Below are positions 15,878 to 27,386 of a stretch of 64,000 nucleotides of DNA, in pieces. How positions within the stretch are numbered: the stretch's first letter is position 1; every line of letters starts with the position of its first letter. A model generated the notes under the pieces. The model was not told the origin of the DNA, searched no databases, and was given only the letters and a program-made list of their open reading frames with translations. The stretch covers positions 434,001 through 498,000 of the forward strand of contig JAIOOS010000015.1 of NCBI GenBank assembly GCA_021414305.1. The letters are read 5' to 3'. Source of the stretch: Burkholderiales bacterium (GTDB taxonomy: Bacteria; Pseudomonadota; Gammaproteobacteria; Burkholderiales; Burkholderiaceae_C). The translations under genes were made by a program, and so were the position numbers.

Positions 15878-18800
15878 ATGAAAAGAATGCTGATCAACGC
15901 CACGCAGCCGGAAGAACGGCGCCTGGCGATCGTCGACGGCCAGAAGCTGATGGATTTCGAGACCGAGATCGAAGGTCGCGAGCAACGCAAGGGCAATATC
16001 TACAAGGCGGTCGTGACGCGGGTCGAGCCCTCGCTCGAAGCCTGCTTCGTCGACTACGGCGAAGACCGCCACGGCTTCCTGCCGTTCAAGGAAATCTCCA
16101 AGAACTACTTCCGCGAAGGCACCGACGCGCGCACCGCGCGGATCCAGGACGCCATTCGCGACGGCGACAGCCTGCTGGTGCAGGTCGAGAAGGAAGAGCG
16201 CGGCAACAAGGGCGCGGCGCTGACCACCTTCGTCTCGCTCGCCGGCCGCTACCTGGTGCTGATGCCGAACAACCCGCGCGGCGGCGGCGTTTCCCGGCGG
16301 ATCGAGGGCGAAGACCGCGAGGAGCTGAAGGAAAACCTCGACCAGCTCGAGTATCCGAAGGGCATGAGCCTGATCGCCCGCACCGCCGGCATCGGCCGCA
16401 CCGCGCCCGAGCTGCAGTGGGACCTCAACTACATGCTCAAGCTCTGGACCGCCATCGACGGCGCCTCCAAGGCCGGCAAGGGCGCGTTCCTGATCTACCA
16501 GGAGTCGTCGCTGGTGATCCGCGCGATCCGCGACTACTTCACCGCCGACGTCGGCGAAATCCTGATCGACACCGACGACATCTACGACCAGGCGCAGCAG
16601 TTCATGACCCACGTGATGCCGGAGACGGCGCACAAGGTCAAGCGCTACAAGGACGACGCCGCCCTCTTCAGCCGCTTCCAGATCGAGCACCAGATCGAGA
16701 CCGCGTTCGCGCGCACGGTGAACCTGCCCTCGGGCGGCGCGATCGTCATCGACCACACCGAGGCGCTGGTCTCGGTCGACGTGAACTCGGCCCGCTCCAC
16801 CCGTGGCAGCGACATCGAGGAAACCGCCACCCGCACCAACCTCGAAGCCGCCGACGAGATCGCCCGGCAGATGCGGCTGCGCGACCTGGGCGGCCTGATC
16901 GTGGTCGACTTCATCGACATGGAAGAGTCGAAGAACCGGCGCGAGGTCGAGACCCGGCTCCGCGACGCGCTGCGCTCCGACCGGGCCCGCGTTCAGTTCT
17001 CCTCCATCAGCAAGTTCGGCCTGCTCGAGATGAGCCGGCAGCGCCTGCGCCCTGCCCTCAGCGAGGGCAGCCACATCACCTGCCCGCGCTGCAACGGCAC
17101 CGGCCACATCCGCGACACCGAGTCCAGCGCGCTGCAGATCCTGCGCATGGTCCAGGAAGAGTCGATGAAGGACAACACCGCCGCCGTGCACGTGCAGGTG
17201 CCGGTGGAAGTGACCTCGTTCCTGCTCAACGAGAAGCGCACCGAGATCACCAAGATCGAGCTGAAGCAACGCGTCACCGTGCTGCTGGTGCCGAACAAGG
17301 CGCTCGAGACGCCGAACTACCGCCTCGAGCGGCTGCGTCACGACGACCCGCGCCTCGAGAACCTGCAAGCCAGCTACACGATGATCGACGAGCCGGAAGA
17401 GGAAGTCGGGATCACGCGGCGCGAGAAGGGCAAGCCCAAGCAGGAGCCGGTCATCAAGGGCATCATGCCCGAGACGCCGGCGCCGGTGGCCGCGCCCAAG
17501 CCCGAGCCGAAGCCCGTGCCTGCCCCCGCCCCGGTGGCGGCGCTGCCGGTGGCGGCGCCTGCCGTGGAACCTGCGGGACGCGGGTTCTTCTCCTGGGTGA
17601 AGAGCATCTTCTCGGGCGGCGAGCCCGAGCCGGTTGCCGCGCGGCCGCTGGCCCTGCCCGCACCTGCGGGCGGCGAAGCGCCCAAGCGTGAGCGCGACGG
17701 CCGAGGCGACCGCGGAGATCGTGGCGGTGATCGCGGAGGTGACCGCGGTGGCCGGGGCGGCCGGGGCGGTCGCCGCGGCGAGCGTTCGGCCGACCGGCCG
17801 GAAGGCGCCGGTGGCGAAAGCCAGGGCCGCGGTCGCCGCGGCGAACGTGGTGGCGAAGCCGGCCCGCGGCCGGAATCTGCCGAGGGCGCACGCGCCGAAA
17901 ACCGCGAGCCGCGCGAGGCCCGCGAGCCGCGCGAAGGCCGTGAACCGCGCGAGGCGCGCGAGCCGCGTGCCGGACGCGGTGATCGCGGCGGCGAGCGCGG
18001 TGATCGGGGGGGCGATCGTGGCGGCCCGCGCGGCGAGCCGCGCCAGGACGGTCGCGAAGGCGGCAACCGCGGCGGTCGAGGCGACCGCGGCGACCGGCCG
18101 GCGCCGGCGAATGGCGAGAGCAACGAGGCCGCGCTGTCCGCCGAAGGCATGGCGCCTTCGGCCTTTGTCGACACGACGCCGGGCGACGCCGCACCGGGCA
18201 CGCAGAGCGGCGAAGGCGCCGAGGGCGATCGCCAGGGCGGACGCCGCCGCAACCGCCGCGGCGGTCGGGGCCGCGACCGCGACGAAGCAGGCGGCGGCGA
18301 CAACCGCGAAGCGCAACCCGCGCAGGACGGCGAAGGCGCTCCCCCGCGGAGCGTGTCTGCCGAGGGCGGCTTCGAAGCCAATGGCAGCGAAGCACCGATC
18401 GAATCGGGCGAGGCGAGAAGCGACGAGGGCGGCGTGCCCGGCGAAGCGCGCGGCGAGGGCTCGGGCAACCGGCGCCGTCGTGGCGGCCGCGGCCGGGATC
18501 GCGGCCCGCGCGAGGGTGTGAGCGCCGACGGCGAAGCGGGGAGCGATGGCGCGCCGCGCGAGGCCTCTCGCGAGCAGCCGGCGGCATGGCAAGGTGGCGA
18601 CGAAAGTGCCGACCGCGCCGAGCCGCTGCGCATGCAGGCCCTCAGCCAGGCCGAGCCGGAGTTCGAGCTCGCGACGCCGGCGCCTGCGTCGATGCCGCTG
18701 TTCGAGAACCGTGACGACGAGCCGCGCGGCCATTCGAGCCGGATGGCGCAGGTCGCCGAGCCGCAGGCCTACGCAAGGCAGGAAGCCGAGCCGCAGGCGT

Positions 18801-19135
18801 ATGCACCGCCGGTCCGTGAAGCGCAGGCGGTGGCGCCGCAGGCAGCCGCGGTGGTGACGCCGGTCGAACCCGTTGCGGCCCCGGCCGACTACGTGCTGCC
18901 GATCGACTCGCTGGTCGCGGTGGCCGACAACGCCGGCCTGCAGTGGGTGAACTCCGACGCCGGGAAGATCCGCGCCGCGCAGGAGGCGATGGCGGCTGTG
19001 CCCGCGCCGATGCACGTGCCGCGCGAGATCCGCAAGGTCGAGCTCGCCGACGACGGTCCGCTGGTGCTGGTGGAAACCAAGAAGGACCTGTCGCAGGTTC
19101 GCCTGCCGTTCGAGAACCAGGCGCCCAACGCCTGA
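15878..19135 (+). CDS. rne: Ribonuclease E
   Basis: Endoribonuclease of mRNA decay and rRNA/tRNA processing, and scaffold of the degradosome, 1085 residues long. The S1 RNA-binding region covers about residues 36-120. The DNase I-like catalytic region keeps the Mg-binding aspartates D301 (VDVNSAR) and D344 (VDFIDM). The zinc link is C402-x2-C405 (CPRCNGTG). From about residue 560 the protein is low-complexity: Pro/Ala-rich, then dense Arg-Gly-Asp repeats and EPRE-type repeats, with a conserved-looking acidic end. This part is the expected disordered RNA- and partner-binding region. The ATG at 15878 follows GAGGAG. A clear terminator follows the gene. Confidence 0.96.
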   Translation: MKRMLINATQPEERRLAIVDGQKLMDFETEIEGREQRKGNIYKAVVTRVEPSLEACFVDYGEDRHGFLPFKEISKNYFREGTDARTARIQDAIRDGDSLLVQVEKEERGNKGAALTTFVSLAGRYLVLMPNNPRGGGVSRRIEGEDREELKENLDQLEYPKGMSLIARTAGIGRTAPELQWDLNYMLKLWTAIDGASKAGKGAFLIYQESSLVIRAIRDYFTADVGEILIDTDDIYDQAQQFMTHVMPETAHKVKRYKDDAALFSRFQIEHQIETAFARTVNLPSGGAIVIDHTEALVSVDVNSARSTRGSDIEETATRTNLEAADEIARQMRLRDLGGLIVVDFIDMEESKNRREVETRLRDALRSDRARVQFSSISKFGLLEMSRQRLRPALSEGSHITCPRCNGTGHIRDTESSALQILRMVQEESMKDNTAAVHVQVPVEVTSFLLNEKRTEITKIELKQRVTVLLVPNKALETPNYRLERLRHDDPRLENLQASYTMIDEPEEEVGITRREKGKPKQEPVIKGIMPETPAPVAAPKPEPKPVPAPAPVAALPVAAPAVEPAGRGFFSWVKSIFSGGEPEPVAARPLALPAPAGGEAPKRERDGRGDRGDRGGDRGGDRGGRGGRGGRRGERSADRPEGAGGESQGRGRRGERGGEAGPRPESAEGARAENREPREAREPREGREPREAREPRAGRGDRGGERGDRGGDRGGPRGEPRQDGREGGNRGGRGDRGDRPAPANGESNEAALSAEGMAPSAFVDTTPGDAAPGTQSGEGAEGDRQGGRRRNRRGGRGRDRDEAGGGDNREAQPAQDGEGAPPRSVSAEGGFEANGSEAPIESGEARSDEGGVPGEARGEGSGNRRRRGGRGRDRGPREGVSADGEAGSDGAPREASREQPAAWQGGDESADRAEPLRMQALSQAEPEFELATPAPASMPLFENRDDEPRGHSSRMAQVAEPQAYARQEAEPQAYAPPVREAQAVAPQAAAVVTPVEPVAAPADYVLPIDSLVAVADNAGLQWVNSDAGKIRAAQEAMAAVPAPMHVPREIRKVELADDGPLVLVETKKDLSQVRLPFENQAPNA

Positions 19136-19163
19136 GCGAGATCGGGGCGGCAAGCGCCTCGTC

Positions 19164-19207
19164 CGGCCCGGTGCCTCCGCAAGGGGGCGCCGGGCCGATT
19201 TCGTTTC
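19164..19207 (+). terminator. Strong intrinsic terminator of rne
   Basis: A fully paired 15-bp stem (left arm 19164-19178, right arm 19183-19197, two G-U pairs) is closed by a GCAA tetraloop and followed by ATTTCGTTTC. It begins 29 bases after the rne stop. It overlaps the end of the convergent nagZ gene and, as an inverted repeat, may also stop transcripts arriving on the minus strand. Confidence 0.85.
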
Positions 19208-20294
19208 AGGGCAGGCGTTCGAGCGCGCGCTGGTAGGCAGGCGAATGCATCAGCTCGTCCCAGGCGACCGGCACCGTCTGCGGCAGCAGGTCGAGGCGGC
19301 GCAGCTCGCTCGCAGGATCGGGCTGCCAGTGGCCGTTGGCCTCGGCTTCGAGCAGGCCGTCGAGCAGCTCGTCGAGGGCGGTGCTGCCGCCCAGCGACTG
19401 GTTGCAGAGCAGCACCATGTCGCAGCCGGCGCCGAGCGCGAGCGTCGCCGCGTCGGCGTAGCTGAGCTCGGCGCCGCCGACGCGGCGCGCGCCGGCCATG
19501 CTGAGGTCGTCGCTGAAGATCGCGCCTTCGAAGTCGAGCTGCAGGCGCAGGATGTCCTTCAGCCAGCGCGGCGAAAAACCAGCCGGATTCGCATCGACCT
19601 TGGGGTAGACCACGTGCGCCGGCATCACGCTCGAGAGCGAGCCGGCGAGCCATTCATACGGCCGCGCGTCGTCGGCCAGGATCGCCGCGAGCGAGCGGCG
19701 GTCGACCGGGATCTCGGTGTGGCTGTCGGCCTTGACGAAGCCATGCCCGGGGAAGTGCTTGCCGCAGTTGCGCATGCCGGCCTCGAGCAGGCCGTGCATC
19801 AGGCTCTTGGCGAGCGTCGTCACGACGCGCGGGTCCCGATGGAAGGCGCGGTCGCCGATGACGCCGCTGCCGCCATGATCGAGGTCGAGCACCGGCGTGA
19901 AGCTGAGGTCGACGCCGCAGGCCCGCAGCTCGCTCGCGAGCACGTGGCCGGCGGCCGTGGCCGCCTCCATGGCGCGCATCGCGCCGCTGCCGGGGCCGGA
20001 GCGACCGTCGTCCATCCACATCTCGCCGAGCACGCGCATCGGCGGAAGGTGGGTGAAGCCATCGCTGCGAAAGCGCTGCACCCGGCCGCCTTCGTGGTCG
20101 ACGCAGACGATCAGGTCGGGCCGGAGCGCCTTGATCTCGGCGACGAGCTCAGTCAGCTGCTTGCGGTCGCGCCAGTTGCGCGAGAACAGGATCACGCCGC
20201 CGGTGAGCGGGTGCTCGAGGCGGCGGCGGTCGTCGCCGTCGAGGGTCAGCCCGGCGACGTCGAGCACCACGGGGGCATGGGTGGCTTCGTTCAT
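19206..20294 (-). CDS. nagZ: Beta-N-acetylhexosaminidase (peptidoglycan recycling)
   Basis: Cytoplasmic glycoside hydrolase family 3 enzyme that removes N-acetylglucosamine from anhydro-muropeptides during peptidoglycan recycling. In 362 residues it shows [14 protein letters not shown], the catalytic His loop [19 protein letters not shown], and the nucleophile Asp region [11 protein letters not shown]. The length is typical for NagZ. Its ATG overlaps the acpS stop by four bases (ATGA), so it is the last gene of the lepA-nagZ direction. NagZ products also influence AmpC beta-lactamase induction in other bacteria. Confidence 0.95.
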   Translation of the reverse strand: MNEATHAPVVLDVAGLTLDGDDRRRLEHPLTGGVILFSRNWRDRKQLTELVAEIKALRPDLIVCVDHEGGRVQRFRSDGFTHLPPMRVLGEMWMDDGRSGPGSGAMRAMEAATAAGHVLASELRACGVDLSFTPVLDLDHGGSGVIGDRAFHRDPRVVTTLAKSLMHGLLEAGMRNCGKHFPGHGFVKADSHTEIPVDRRSLAAILADDARPYEWLAGSLSSVMPAHVVYPKVDANPAGFSPRWLKDILRLQLDFEGAIFSDDLSMAGARRVGGAELSYADAATLALGAGCDMVLLCNQSLGGSTALDELLDGLLEAEANGHWQPDPASELRRLDLLPQTVPVAWDELMHSPAYQRALERLP

Positions 20295-20692
20295 TTCTCG
20301 CTCCGCGTTTCGACGACCACGAAGCTGGCCGCGTAGTCGGCCTCGTCGGTCACGGTGACATGGGCGCTCAGGCCGCGCGCCGCGAACCACTCGGCCAGCA
20401 CGCCGTTGAGATGGATCTCGGGCTTGCCGCTCGGCAGGTTGAGGATCTCGCAGCCGCGCCAGGTCATCGGCATGCGCAGGCCCAGGCCGATCGCCTTGGA
20501 GAAAGCCTCCTTGGCGGAGAAGCGCGTCGCCAGAAAGCGTACGCCGCGGTCCTCGAGCTTGCCGCGGCGGTAGCGGAACACCTCGAGCTCGCGCGGCCCG
20601 AGCACGCGCTCGGCGAAGCGGTCGCCGCGGCGCCCCAGCGTCGCCGAGATGCGGCGGATGTCGCAGATGTCGGTGCCGATGCCGTAGACCAT
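20291..20692 (-). CDS. acpS: Holo-[acyl-carrier-protein] synthase
   Basis: Transfers 4'-phosphopantetheine from coenzyme A to the serine of acyl carrier protein. The 133-residue protein has the two family motifs: [11 protein letters not shown], with the metal-binding Asp near residue 8, and [16 protein letters not shown], with the catalytic Glu/Lys. The ATG at 20692 is chosen because the protein then begins MVYGIGTDI, as in the family. It follows pdxJ after 16 bases and overlaps nagZ by four. Its target AcpP is encoded in the same window at 33225-33467. Confidence 0.95.
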   Translation of the reverse strand: MVYGIGTDICDIRRISATLGRRGDRFAERVLGPRELEVFRYRRGKLEDRGVRFLATRFSAKEAFSKAIGLGLRMPMTWRGCEILNLPSGKPEIHLNGVLAEWFAARGLSAHVTVTDEADYAASFVVVETRSEK

Positions 20693-20708
20693 CTCCAGGG
20701 TCGGCAGC

Positions 20709-21494
20709 TCAGCGCGGCACCGAGCGGGCGAGCGCGGCCACGTAGGCGCGCACCGCGGCGGCCATGCCGAGCTCGAGGGCATCGGCGACGAAGGCATGGC
20801 CGATCGAGACCTCGAGCACCGCCGGCACCGCCACGACGAAGTCGCCGAGGTTGACGAGGTTGAGGTCGTGGCCGGCGTTGACGCCGAGGCCTTCGGCCTG
20901 GGCCGCTCGTGCGGCGGCAGCAAAGGCGGCGAGCGACGCCGCCTGCCCGGCCGTGCCGTGGGCGCGCGCATATGGCTCGGTGTAGAGCTCCACCCGGTCG
21001 GCGCCGACGGCGCGCGCCGCGGCCATCGCCGCCGGATCGGCGTCCATGAACAGGCTGACGCGCACGCCGAGCGTTCGCAGCTCGTCGATCAGCGGCTTCA
21101 GGCGCTCGCCGTCCCGGACCAGGTCCCAGCCGTGGTCGGAGGTCGCCTGCTCGGCGCTGTCGGGCACGAAGGTGCACTGCTGCGGCCGCACCTCGCGCAC
21201 GATCTCCATCAGGTTGTGGAAGGGGTTGCCCTCGATGTTGAACTCGGCCTGCGGCCAGTCCTTCAGCATCGAAGCCAGATCGAACACGTCGTGGCGGCGG
21301 ATGTGGCGCTCGTCGGGCCGCGGGTGGACGGTGATGCCGTGCGCCCCCGCCTCGAGCGCGATGCGCGACAGGCCGACGACACTCGGAATCGGCAGCGGCC
21401 GCTGGTTGCGCAGCAGCGCGATCTTGTTGACGTTGACCGAGAGCGCCGTCGCGTTGCCGCGGGCGTCCAGGCCGGTCGTGACCAGGGGGTTCAT
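20709..21494 (-). CDS. pdxJ: Pyridoxine 5'-phosphate synthase
   Basis: Condenses 1-deoxyxylulose 5-phosphate with 3-amino-2-oxopropyl phosphate to form pyridoxine 5'-phosphate. The 261-residue TIM barrel shows the family start [58 protein letters not shown] and [12 protein letters not shown] follow. The arrangement recO-pdxJ-acpS is common in proteobacteria. The gap to recO is seven bases, indicating one transcript. Confidence 0.95.
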   Translation of the reverse strand: MNPLVTTGLDARGNATALSVNVNKIALLRNQRPLPIPSVVGLSRIALEAGAHGITVHPRPDERHIRRHDVFDLASMLKDWPQAEFNIEGNPFHNLMEIVREVRPQQCTFVPDSAEQATSDHGWDLVRDGERLKPLIDELRTLGVRVSLFMDADPAAMAAARAVGADRVELYTEPYARAHGTAGQAASLAAFAAAARAAQAEGLGVNAGHDLNLVNLGDFVVAVPAVLEVSIGHAFVADALELGMAAAVRAYVAALARSVPR

Positions 21495-21501
21495 CGGAGG
21501 A

Positions 21502-22287
21502 TCAGGTCGAGGCCGGCATCAGGGCTTGTGCCTCGAGCATGACGCGGCGCGTGCGCAGGCTGTCGGTGCCGAGATGATAAGCAAGCTGGGCGCGCAGCAA
21601 GGGCCGCAGCTCCGCGAGCGAGCGCGCGGCGACGCGTTGCAGCGCGGCGATGTCGCCGCCGGCGAGCGCCGCCTGCACGGTGGCGAGCGTGGCGCCGCTG
21701 GCGGTGGCATCGGTCGCGCCGGGCGCGGCGACGACGCCCGCGTCGGCGAGCACGCGGTAGCGCTCCTCGGCCAGCACCGGCCGGCCGGTCGCGGTCTCAG
21801 TGCCGAGGTCGGGCAGGAGGCCGATCTCGCGCAGAAGCACGATCTCGAAGGCGCGCAGCGCCGATTGGCCGCGCGTCTCGCCCGCGTCGCCGAGCGCGGC
21901 GACGGTGGCGGCGTAGGCGTCGAACAGCGCCGGATGCGGGTCGTGACGGGCCAGCAGCTTCATCAGCAGCTCGTTGAGGTAGAAGCCGCTGAAGAGCGCC
22001 GCCCCGGTGAGCATCGCCGGGCCGCCGGTCCAGTCGGCGCCGCGCAGGTTCGAGACCTCGGCGCCCTCCTCGCCCGAGGCATGGCGGCCGAGGGTGACCG
22101 CGATGCGCTGGAACGGCAGGAGCACGCCGCGGAGCTGCGAGAACGGCCGCTTCGCGCCCTTGGCGGCGACGGCAATCCGGCCCTGCTCGCGGGTGAAGAG
22201 GTCGAGGATCAGGCTCGATTCGCTCCAGTCGTAGCTGTGCAGCACGAAGGCCGCCAGCGGCAGCGCGCGCGAGACCCGGCTGGCCAT
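21502..22287 (-). CDS. recO: DNA repair protein RecO
   Basis: Recombination mediator that helps RecR load RecA on single-stranded DNA coated with SSB. The 261-residue protein has the N-terminal OB fold (AFVLHSYDWSESSLILDLFTREQGRIAVAAKGAKRP region) and the helical C-terminal domain (FSGFYLNELLMKLLARHDPHPALFDAYAATVAAL). The usual zinc-finger cysteines of some RecO proteins are absent, as is common in this group. It lies between era and pdxJ in the conserved order. Confidence 0.92.
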   Translation of the reverse strand: MASRVSRALPLAAFVLHSYDWSESSLILDLFTREQGRIAVAAKGAKRPFSQLRGVLLPFQRIAVTLGRHASGEEGAEVSNLRGADWTGGPAMLTGAALFSGFYLNELLMKLLARHDPHPALFDAYAATVAALGDAGETRGQSALRAFEIVLLREIGLLPDLGTETATGRPVLAEERYRVLADAGVVAAPGATDATASGATLATVQAALAGGDIAALQRVAARSLAELRPLLRAQLAYHLGTDSLRTRRVMLEAQALMPAST

Positions 22288-22315
22288 CTACGTACCGGCG
22301 GCGCCCCGCACCGGT

Positions 22316-23233
22316 TCAGTCATAGCCGTAGGAGCGCAGGTGCGCCTCGTCGTCGGCCCAGCCGCCGCGCACCTTGACCCACAGCTCCAGGAAGACCTTG
22401 GCGTCGAGCAAGTGCTCGAGCTCGTGCCGCGCTTCGGTGCCGATGCGCTTGAGCCGCTCGCCGCCGCTGCCGATGATCATCGCCTTGTGCGGGTCGCGCT
22501 CGACGACGATGGTGGCAGCGATGCGGCGCAGGTTGCCCTCTTCCTCGAACCTGTCGATGACGACGGTGGAGGTGTAGGGCAACTCGTCGCCGGTGAGGCG
22601 GAACAGCTTCTCGCGCACGATCTCGGCGGCGAGGAAACGGTCGCTGCGGTCGGTGAGCGCGTCGGCGTCGTGCAGCCACTCCTGCTCGGGCAGGTAGGGA
22701 GCGACGATGCCGAGCAGCCGTGCCGCGTCGGCCGGCTTGGTGGCCGAAAGCGGCACGAACTCGGCGAAGGCGTGCTTCGCCTGCATCGATTGCAGCCAGG
22801 GCGCCAGGTCGGCGCGGCGGGTGATGGTGTCGAGCTTGTTGGCGATCAGGAAGGCGGGCTTGTCCGCCGGCAGCAAGGCGAGCACGGTCTCGTCTTCCTT
22901 GCCGAAGCGCCCGGCCTCGACCACCAGCAGCACCACGTCGACGTCGGAAAGCGTGCTCGTGACGGCGCGGTTGAGCGAGCGGTTCATCGCCGCGTCGTGC
23001 TTCGTCTGGAAGCCCGGCGTGTCGACGAACACGAACTGCGACTCGCCCTCGGTGCGGATGCCGGTGATGCGGTGCCGCGTGGTCTGCGCCTTGTTCGAGG
23101 TGATGCTGATCTTCTGCCCGACCAGGGCGTTGAGCAGCGTCGACTTGCCGACGTTCGGCCTTCCGACGATCGCGACCAGGCCACAGCGCCGGGCGGGGCC
23201 GGCGTCGGTCGAAGACGCCGGGCCTTCGCTCAT
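22316..23233 (-). CDS. era: GTPase Era
   Basis: Essential GTPase that binds the 3' end of 16S rRNA and checks 30S subunit maturation. In 305 residues the G motifs are clear: GRPNVGKST (G1), DTPGFQ (G3) and NKLD (G4). A C-terminal KH domain follows, including [24 protein letters not shown]. The ATG comes immediately after the rnc stop (TGA-ATG), so translation is coupled with RNase III, the usual partnership. Confidence 0.96.
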   Translation of the reverse strand: MSEGPASSTDAGPARRCGLVAIVGRPNVGKSTLLNALVGQKISITSNKAQTTRHRITGIRTEGESQFVFVDTPGFQTKHDAAMNRSLNRAVTSTLSDVDVVLLVVEAGRFGKEDETVLALLPADKPAFLIANKLDTITRRADLAPWLQSMQAKHAFAEFVPLSATKPADAARLLGIVAPYLPEQEWLHDADALTDRSDRFLAAEIVREKLFRLTGDELPYTSTVVIDRFEEEGNLRRIAATIVVERDPHKAMIIGSGGERLKRIGTEARHELEHLLDAKVFLELWVKVRGGWADDEAHLRSYGYD

Positions 23234-23938
23234 TCAGGACCGGAGCGGGCTGCCCGGCTCGTCGCTGGCGCTCAAGGCGTCGAGCATGCGGCGCGCGGCT
23301 TCCTGCTCGGCGGCGCGGCGCGACTTGCCTTCACCGAGCTCGCGCAGGCTGAGCGCGGGCACCGCGCACTCGACCTCGAAGGTCTGGGCGTGCGCCTGGC
23401 CGCGGGTGGCGACGATGCGGTAGGTGGGCACCGGCAGGCGCCGCGCCTGCAGCCACTCCTGCAGCTCGGTCTTGGCGTCCTTGGTCCAGCTCGAGACGTC
23501 GGTCGTCTCGATGATCTCGGCGAACAGGCTTTGAACCAGCGCGCGGGCGGCGAGGAAGCCGCCGTCCTGGAAGGTGGCGCCGATCAGGGCCTCGAGCGCG
23601 TCGGCCAGGATCGAGGCGCGCAGCGCGCCGCCGCCGCGGGCTTCGCCTTCGCCGAGGCGCAGCAGCTCCGGCAAGCCGAGCTGCAGGGCGGCACGGTGCA
23701 GGCTGTCTTCGCGAACCAGGTGGGCGCGAACGCGGGTCAGGTCGCCTTCGTCGGAGTCGCCGAGGCGGTCGAACAGGAGGCTCGAGACCGCCAGGCTCAG
23801 AACCGCGTCGCCCAGGAATTCGAGGCGCTCGTTGTGATCGGTGCCGAAGCTGCGGTGGGTCAGCGCCCGCTGCAGGAGACCGGGGTCGGCGAAACGGTGG
23901 CCGATGCGCTGCTGGAGGACGAGGAGACGGGAATCCAT
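23234..23938 (-). CDS. rnc: Ribonuclease III
   Basis: Double-strand-specific endoribonuclease that processes rRNA precursors and structured mRNAs. The 234-residue protein has the catalytic signature NERLEFLGDAVLSLAVS, further acidic residues in LADALEALIGA, and a C-terminal double-stranded RNA-binding domain (DAKTELQEWLQARRLPVPTY to GKSRRAAEQEAARRML). It lies between the DUF4845 gene and era. In other bacteria RNase III cuts its own leader; the short gap here gives no sign of such a structure. Confidence 0.96.
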   Translation of the reverse strand: MDSRLLVLQQRIGHRFADPGLLQRALTHRSFGTDHNERLEFLGDAVLSLAVSSLLFDRLGDSDEGDLTRVRAHLVREDSLHRAALQLGLPELLRLGEGEARGGGALRASILADALEALIGATFQDGGFLAARALVQSLFAEIIETTDVSSWTKDAKTELQEWLQARRLPVPTYRIVATRGQAHAQTFEVECAVPALSLRELGEGKSRRAAEQEAARRMLDALSASDEPGSPLRS

Positions 23939-23963
23939 GCGTTAGAGAGACGATCCGGGCGCG

Positions 23964-24332
23964 CTAGTTCGACGAGCGACCCTCGAATTTGAGCAAAAGG
24001 TACACCGGCTTCATCAGCTCGATCTCCTTGTCGTAGGCGAAGCTGACGACGACCTTGTCGTTTTCCTTGGTGACGCTCAGGTCCTTGCCGGAAATCGAGG
24101 TGATCGAGTACTCGATGTCCTTTTGCCGCTCGAAGGCGTTCCTGATCTCGGGAACGGTCGAGCCTTCGCTGGTGATCTTGTTGATCGCGCGCTTGATGGT
24201 GAAGTATTCGTTGAGCGCCGGCAGCACGCGCATGCCGATGAGCGCGAAGAAGCCGACGATGATCGCCCAGAAGAGCAGGCCGAACAGCGTGAAACCGCGT
24301 TGACCGCGATCGCTGCGAACTCTCGGCATCAT
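23964..24332 (-). CDS. DUF4845 domain membrane-anchored protein
   Basis: A 122-residue protein with a pilin-like N-terminus: a short basic stretch, then GFTLFGLLFWAIIVGFFALIGMRVLP. An extracytoplasmic domain ending KPVYLLLKFEGRSSN follows. DUF4845 proteins are encoded between lepB and rnc in many beta- and gammaproteobacteria, and their function is unknown. The GFTLFGLL start resembles a type IV pilin signal but lacks the Glu at position 5, so prepilin processing is doubtful. AAGGAG precedes the ATG at 24332. Confidence 0.8.
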   Translation of the reverse strand: MMPRVRSDRGQRGFTLFGLLFWAIIVGFFALIGMRVLPALNEYFTIKRAINKITSEGSTVPEIRNAFERQKDIEYSITSISGKDLSVTKENDKVVVSFAYDKEIELMKPVYLLLKFEGRSSN

Positions 24333-24345
24333 CGAACTCCTTGAC

Positions 24346-25316
24346 CTATCGGAACGACCCGATCCGCTTCAGGTCGCCGAAATTCATCCATACGAAAAAC
24401 GCCTTGCCGACGATGTTCTCGTCGGGCACGAAGCCCCAGTAGCGCGAGTCCTGGGAGTTGTCCCGGTTGTCGCCCATCATGTAGTAGTTGCCGGGGGGCA
24501 CCTTGCAGGTCACGCCTTCTGCACTGTAGCTGCAGTTTTCATGGAACGGAAACTGGCGGCTCTCGCTGGTCCCGAAAAAAGGCGACTGTTGAGGATTAAT
24601 GAGGATGTGATGTTGCACCGGACCGAGCTGTTCGGTGAACTCCTTCTCGTAACGACGGGTGTCGTCGTCGTAGAACTCGCCCGCCGCGGTGAGCTCGGCG
24701 AACTTGCCGTTGACGTAGAGCTTCTGGCCGCGAAACGAGATCTCGTCGCCGGGAATGCCGACCACGCGCTTGATGTAGTCGGTGCTCGGGTCCTGCGGAT
24801 AGCGGAACACCATCACGTCGCCGCGCTGCGGGTCGTTGATGGCGACGATCTTCTTGTTGATCACCGGCAGGCGAACGCCGTAGTGGAATTTGTTGACCAG
24901 GATCAGGTCGCCCACGAGCAGGGTCGGCTTCATCGATCCGGACGGAATCTTGAACGGCTCGAACAGGAACGAGCGCAGCAGGAACACGGCCAGGATCACC
25001 GGGAACAGGCCCGCGGTCCAGTCGAGCCACCACGGCTGCATCATCAGCGCCTGGCGTGTCTCGGCGCTGTTGTCGTCGACCCGGGTGATGCCCTGGGCGG
25101 CGAGCTGCTCGCGCCGGGCGGCATCCTGCTTCTCGAACTCGGCCACCGCCTCGCGCCGCCGGGGTGCGAAGTGGAAGCGCTCGGCCAGCCAGTAGCCGAA
25201 GGTGACGACGCTCAGGACGAACAGGAGGAGCGAAAAATTCCCCGACCACTTGTTGAAATACCAGCCGGCGGCGAACACCGCCAGGCAGGAATACAGCAAT
25301 CCGGTGAATACACCCA

Positions 25317-25317
<1 letters not shown>
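24346..25317 (-). CDS. lepB: Signal peptidase I
   Basis: Inner-membrane protease that removes signal peptides from exported proteins. The 323-residue protein has two N-terminal hydrophobic parts (residues about 2-48) and a third at about 100-117. The catalytic Ser128 lies in PSGSMKPTLLVGD and Lys183 in YIKRVVGIPGD. The C-terminal box is MMGDNRDNSQDSRYWGFV. The start overlaps the lepA stop by one base (TGATG), as in the classic lepA-lepB operon. Confidence 0.96.
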
Positions 25318-27125
<1,808 letters not shown>

Positions 27126-27315
27126 TGCTGCGCGAGTGTCGTGTGTGTGAGCTCGAGCCGGGGACAAAACGGCGAAGCCGTTTCAGCGCAAGCTCACATC
27201 GCGGAGCGATGTGAAGGCGCGAAGCGCCGTGCTGAAGCTAAAAAAAAGGCACGTCGAATGACTGACGCGCCTTCCAACAAAACGTATGGCAACTGCTTGT
27301 TGGGACTTCATTGTA
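27126..27315 (-). promoter_or_regulatory. Structured lepA leader and candidate promoter
   Basis: The non-coding stretch before lepA contains a -10-like TACAAT on the minus strand (27310-27315) with a weak -35. A leader follows with three consecutive short-loop hairpins: GGCGC-N3-GCGCC (27216-27228), CACATCGC-N3-GCGATGTG (27195-27213) and AAACGGC-N3-GCCGTTT (27167-27183). The first two are enclosed by an outer TTCAGC/GCTGAA pair (27182-27236). In RNA the last hairpin is followed by a few U residues, so it could act as an attenuator or a ribosome-access switch. The role is inferred from structure only. Confidence 0.45.
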
Positions 27316-27386
27316 GTCAAAAGCGCCCGGCCGCAACCCGCGCCAATGCTTGATTTCTCGCCGTTGCGGGCCGCCAACAGGGAATT

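Noticed and set aside
17690..18100. Short repeated units that could suggest a CRISPR array or tandem DNA repeat
   Set aside because: The repeats are in frame and encode Arg-Gly-Asp and EPRE motifs of RNase E; there are no regular spacers.
15737..19153. Very long open frame of over 1100 codons antisense to rne
   Set aside because: It is the complement of the GC-rich RNase E gene; the translation is low-complexity (His/Arg/Ala runs) with no domain, while the sense strand has all RNase E motifs.
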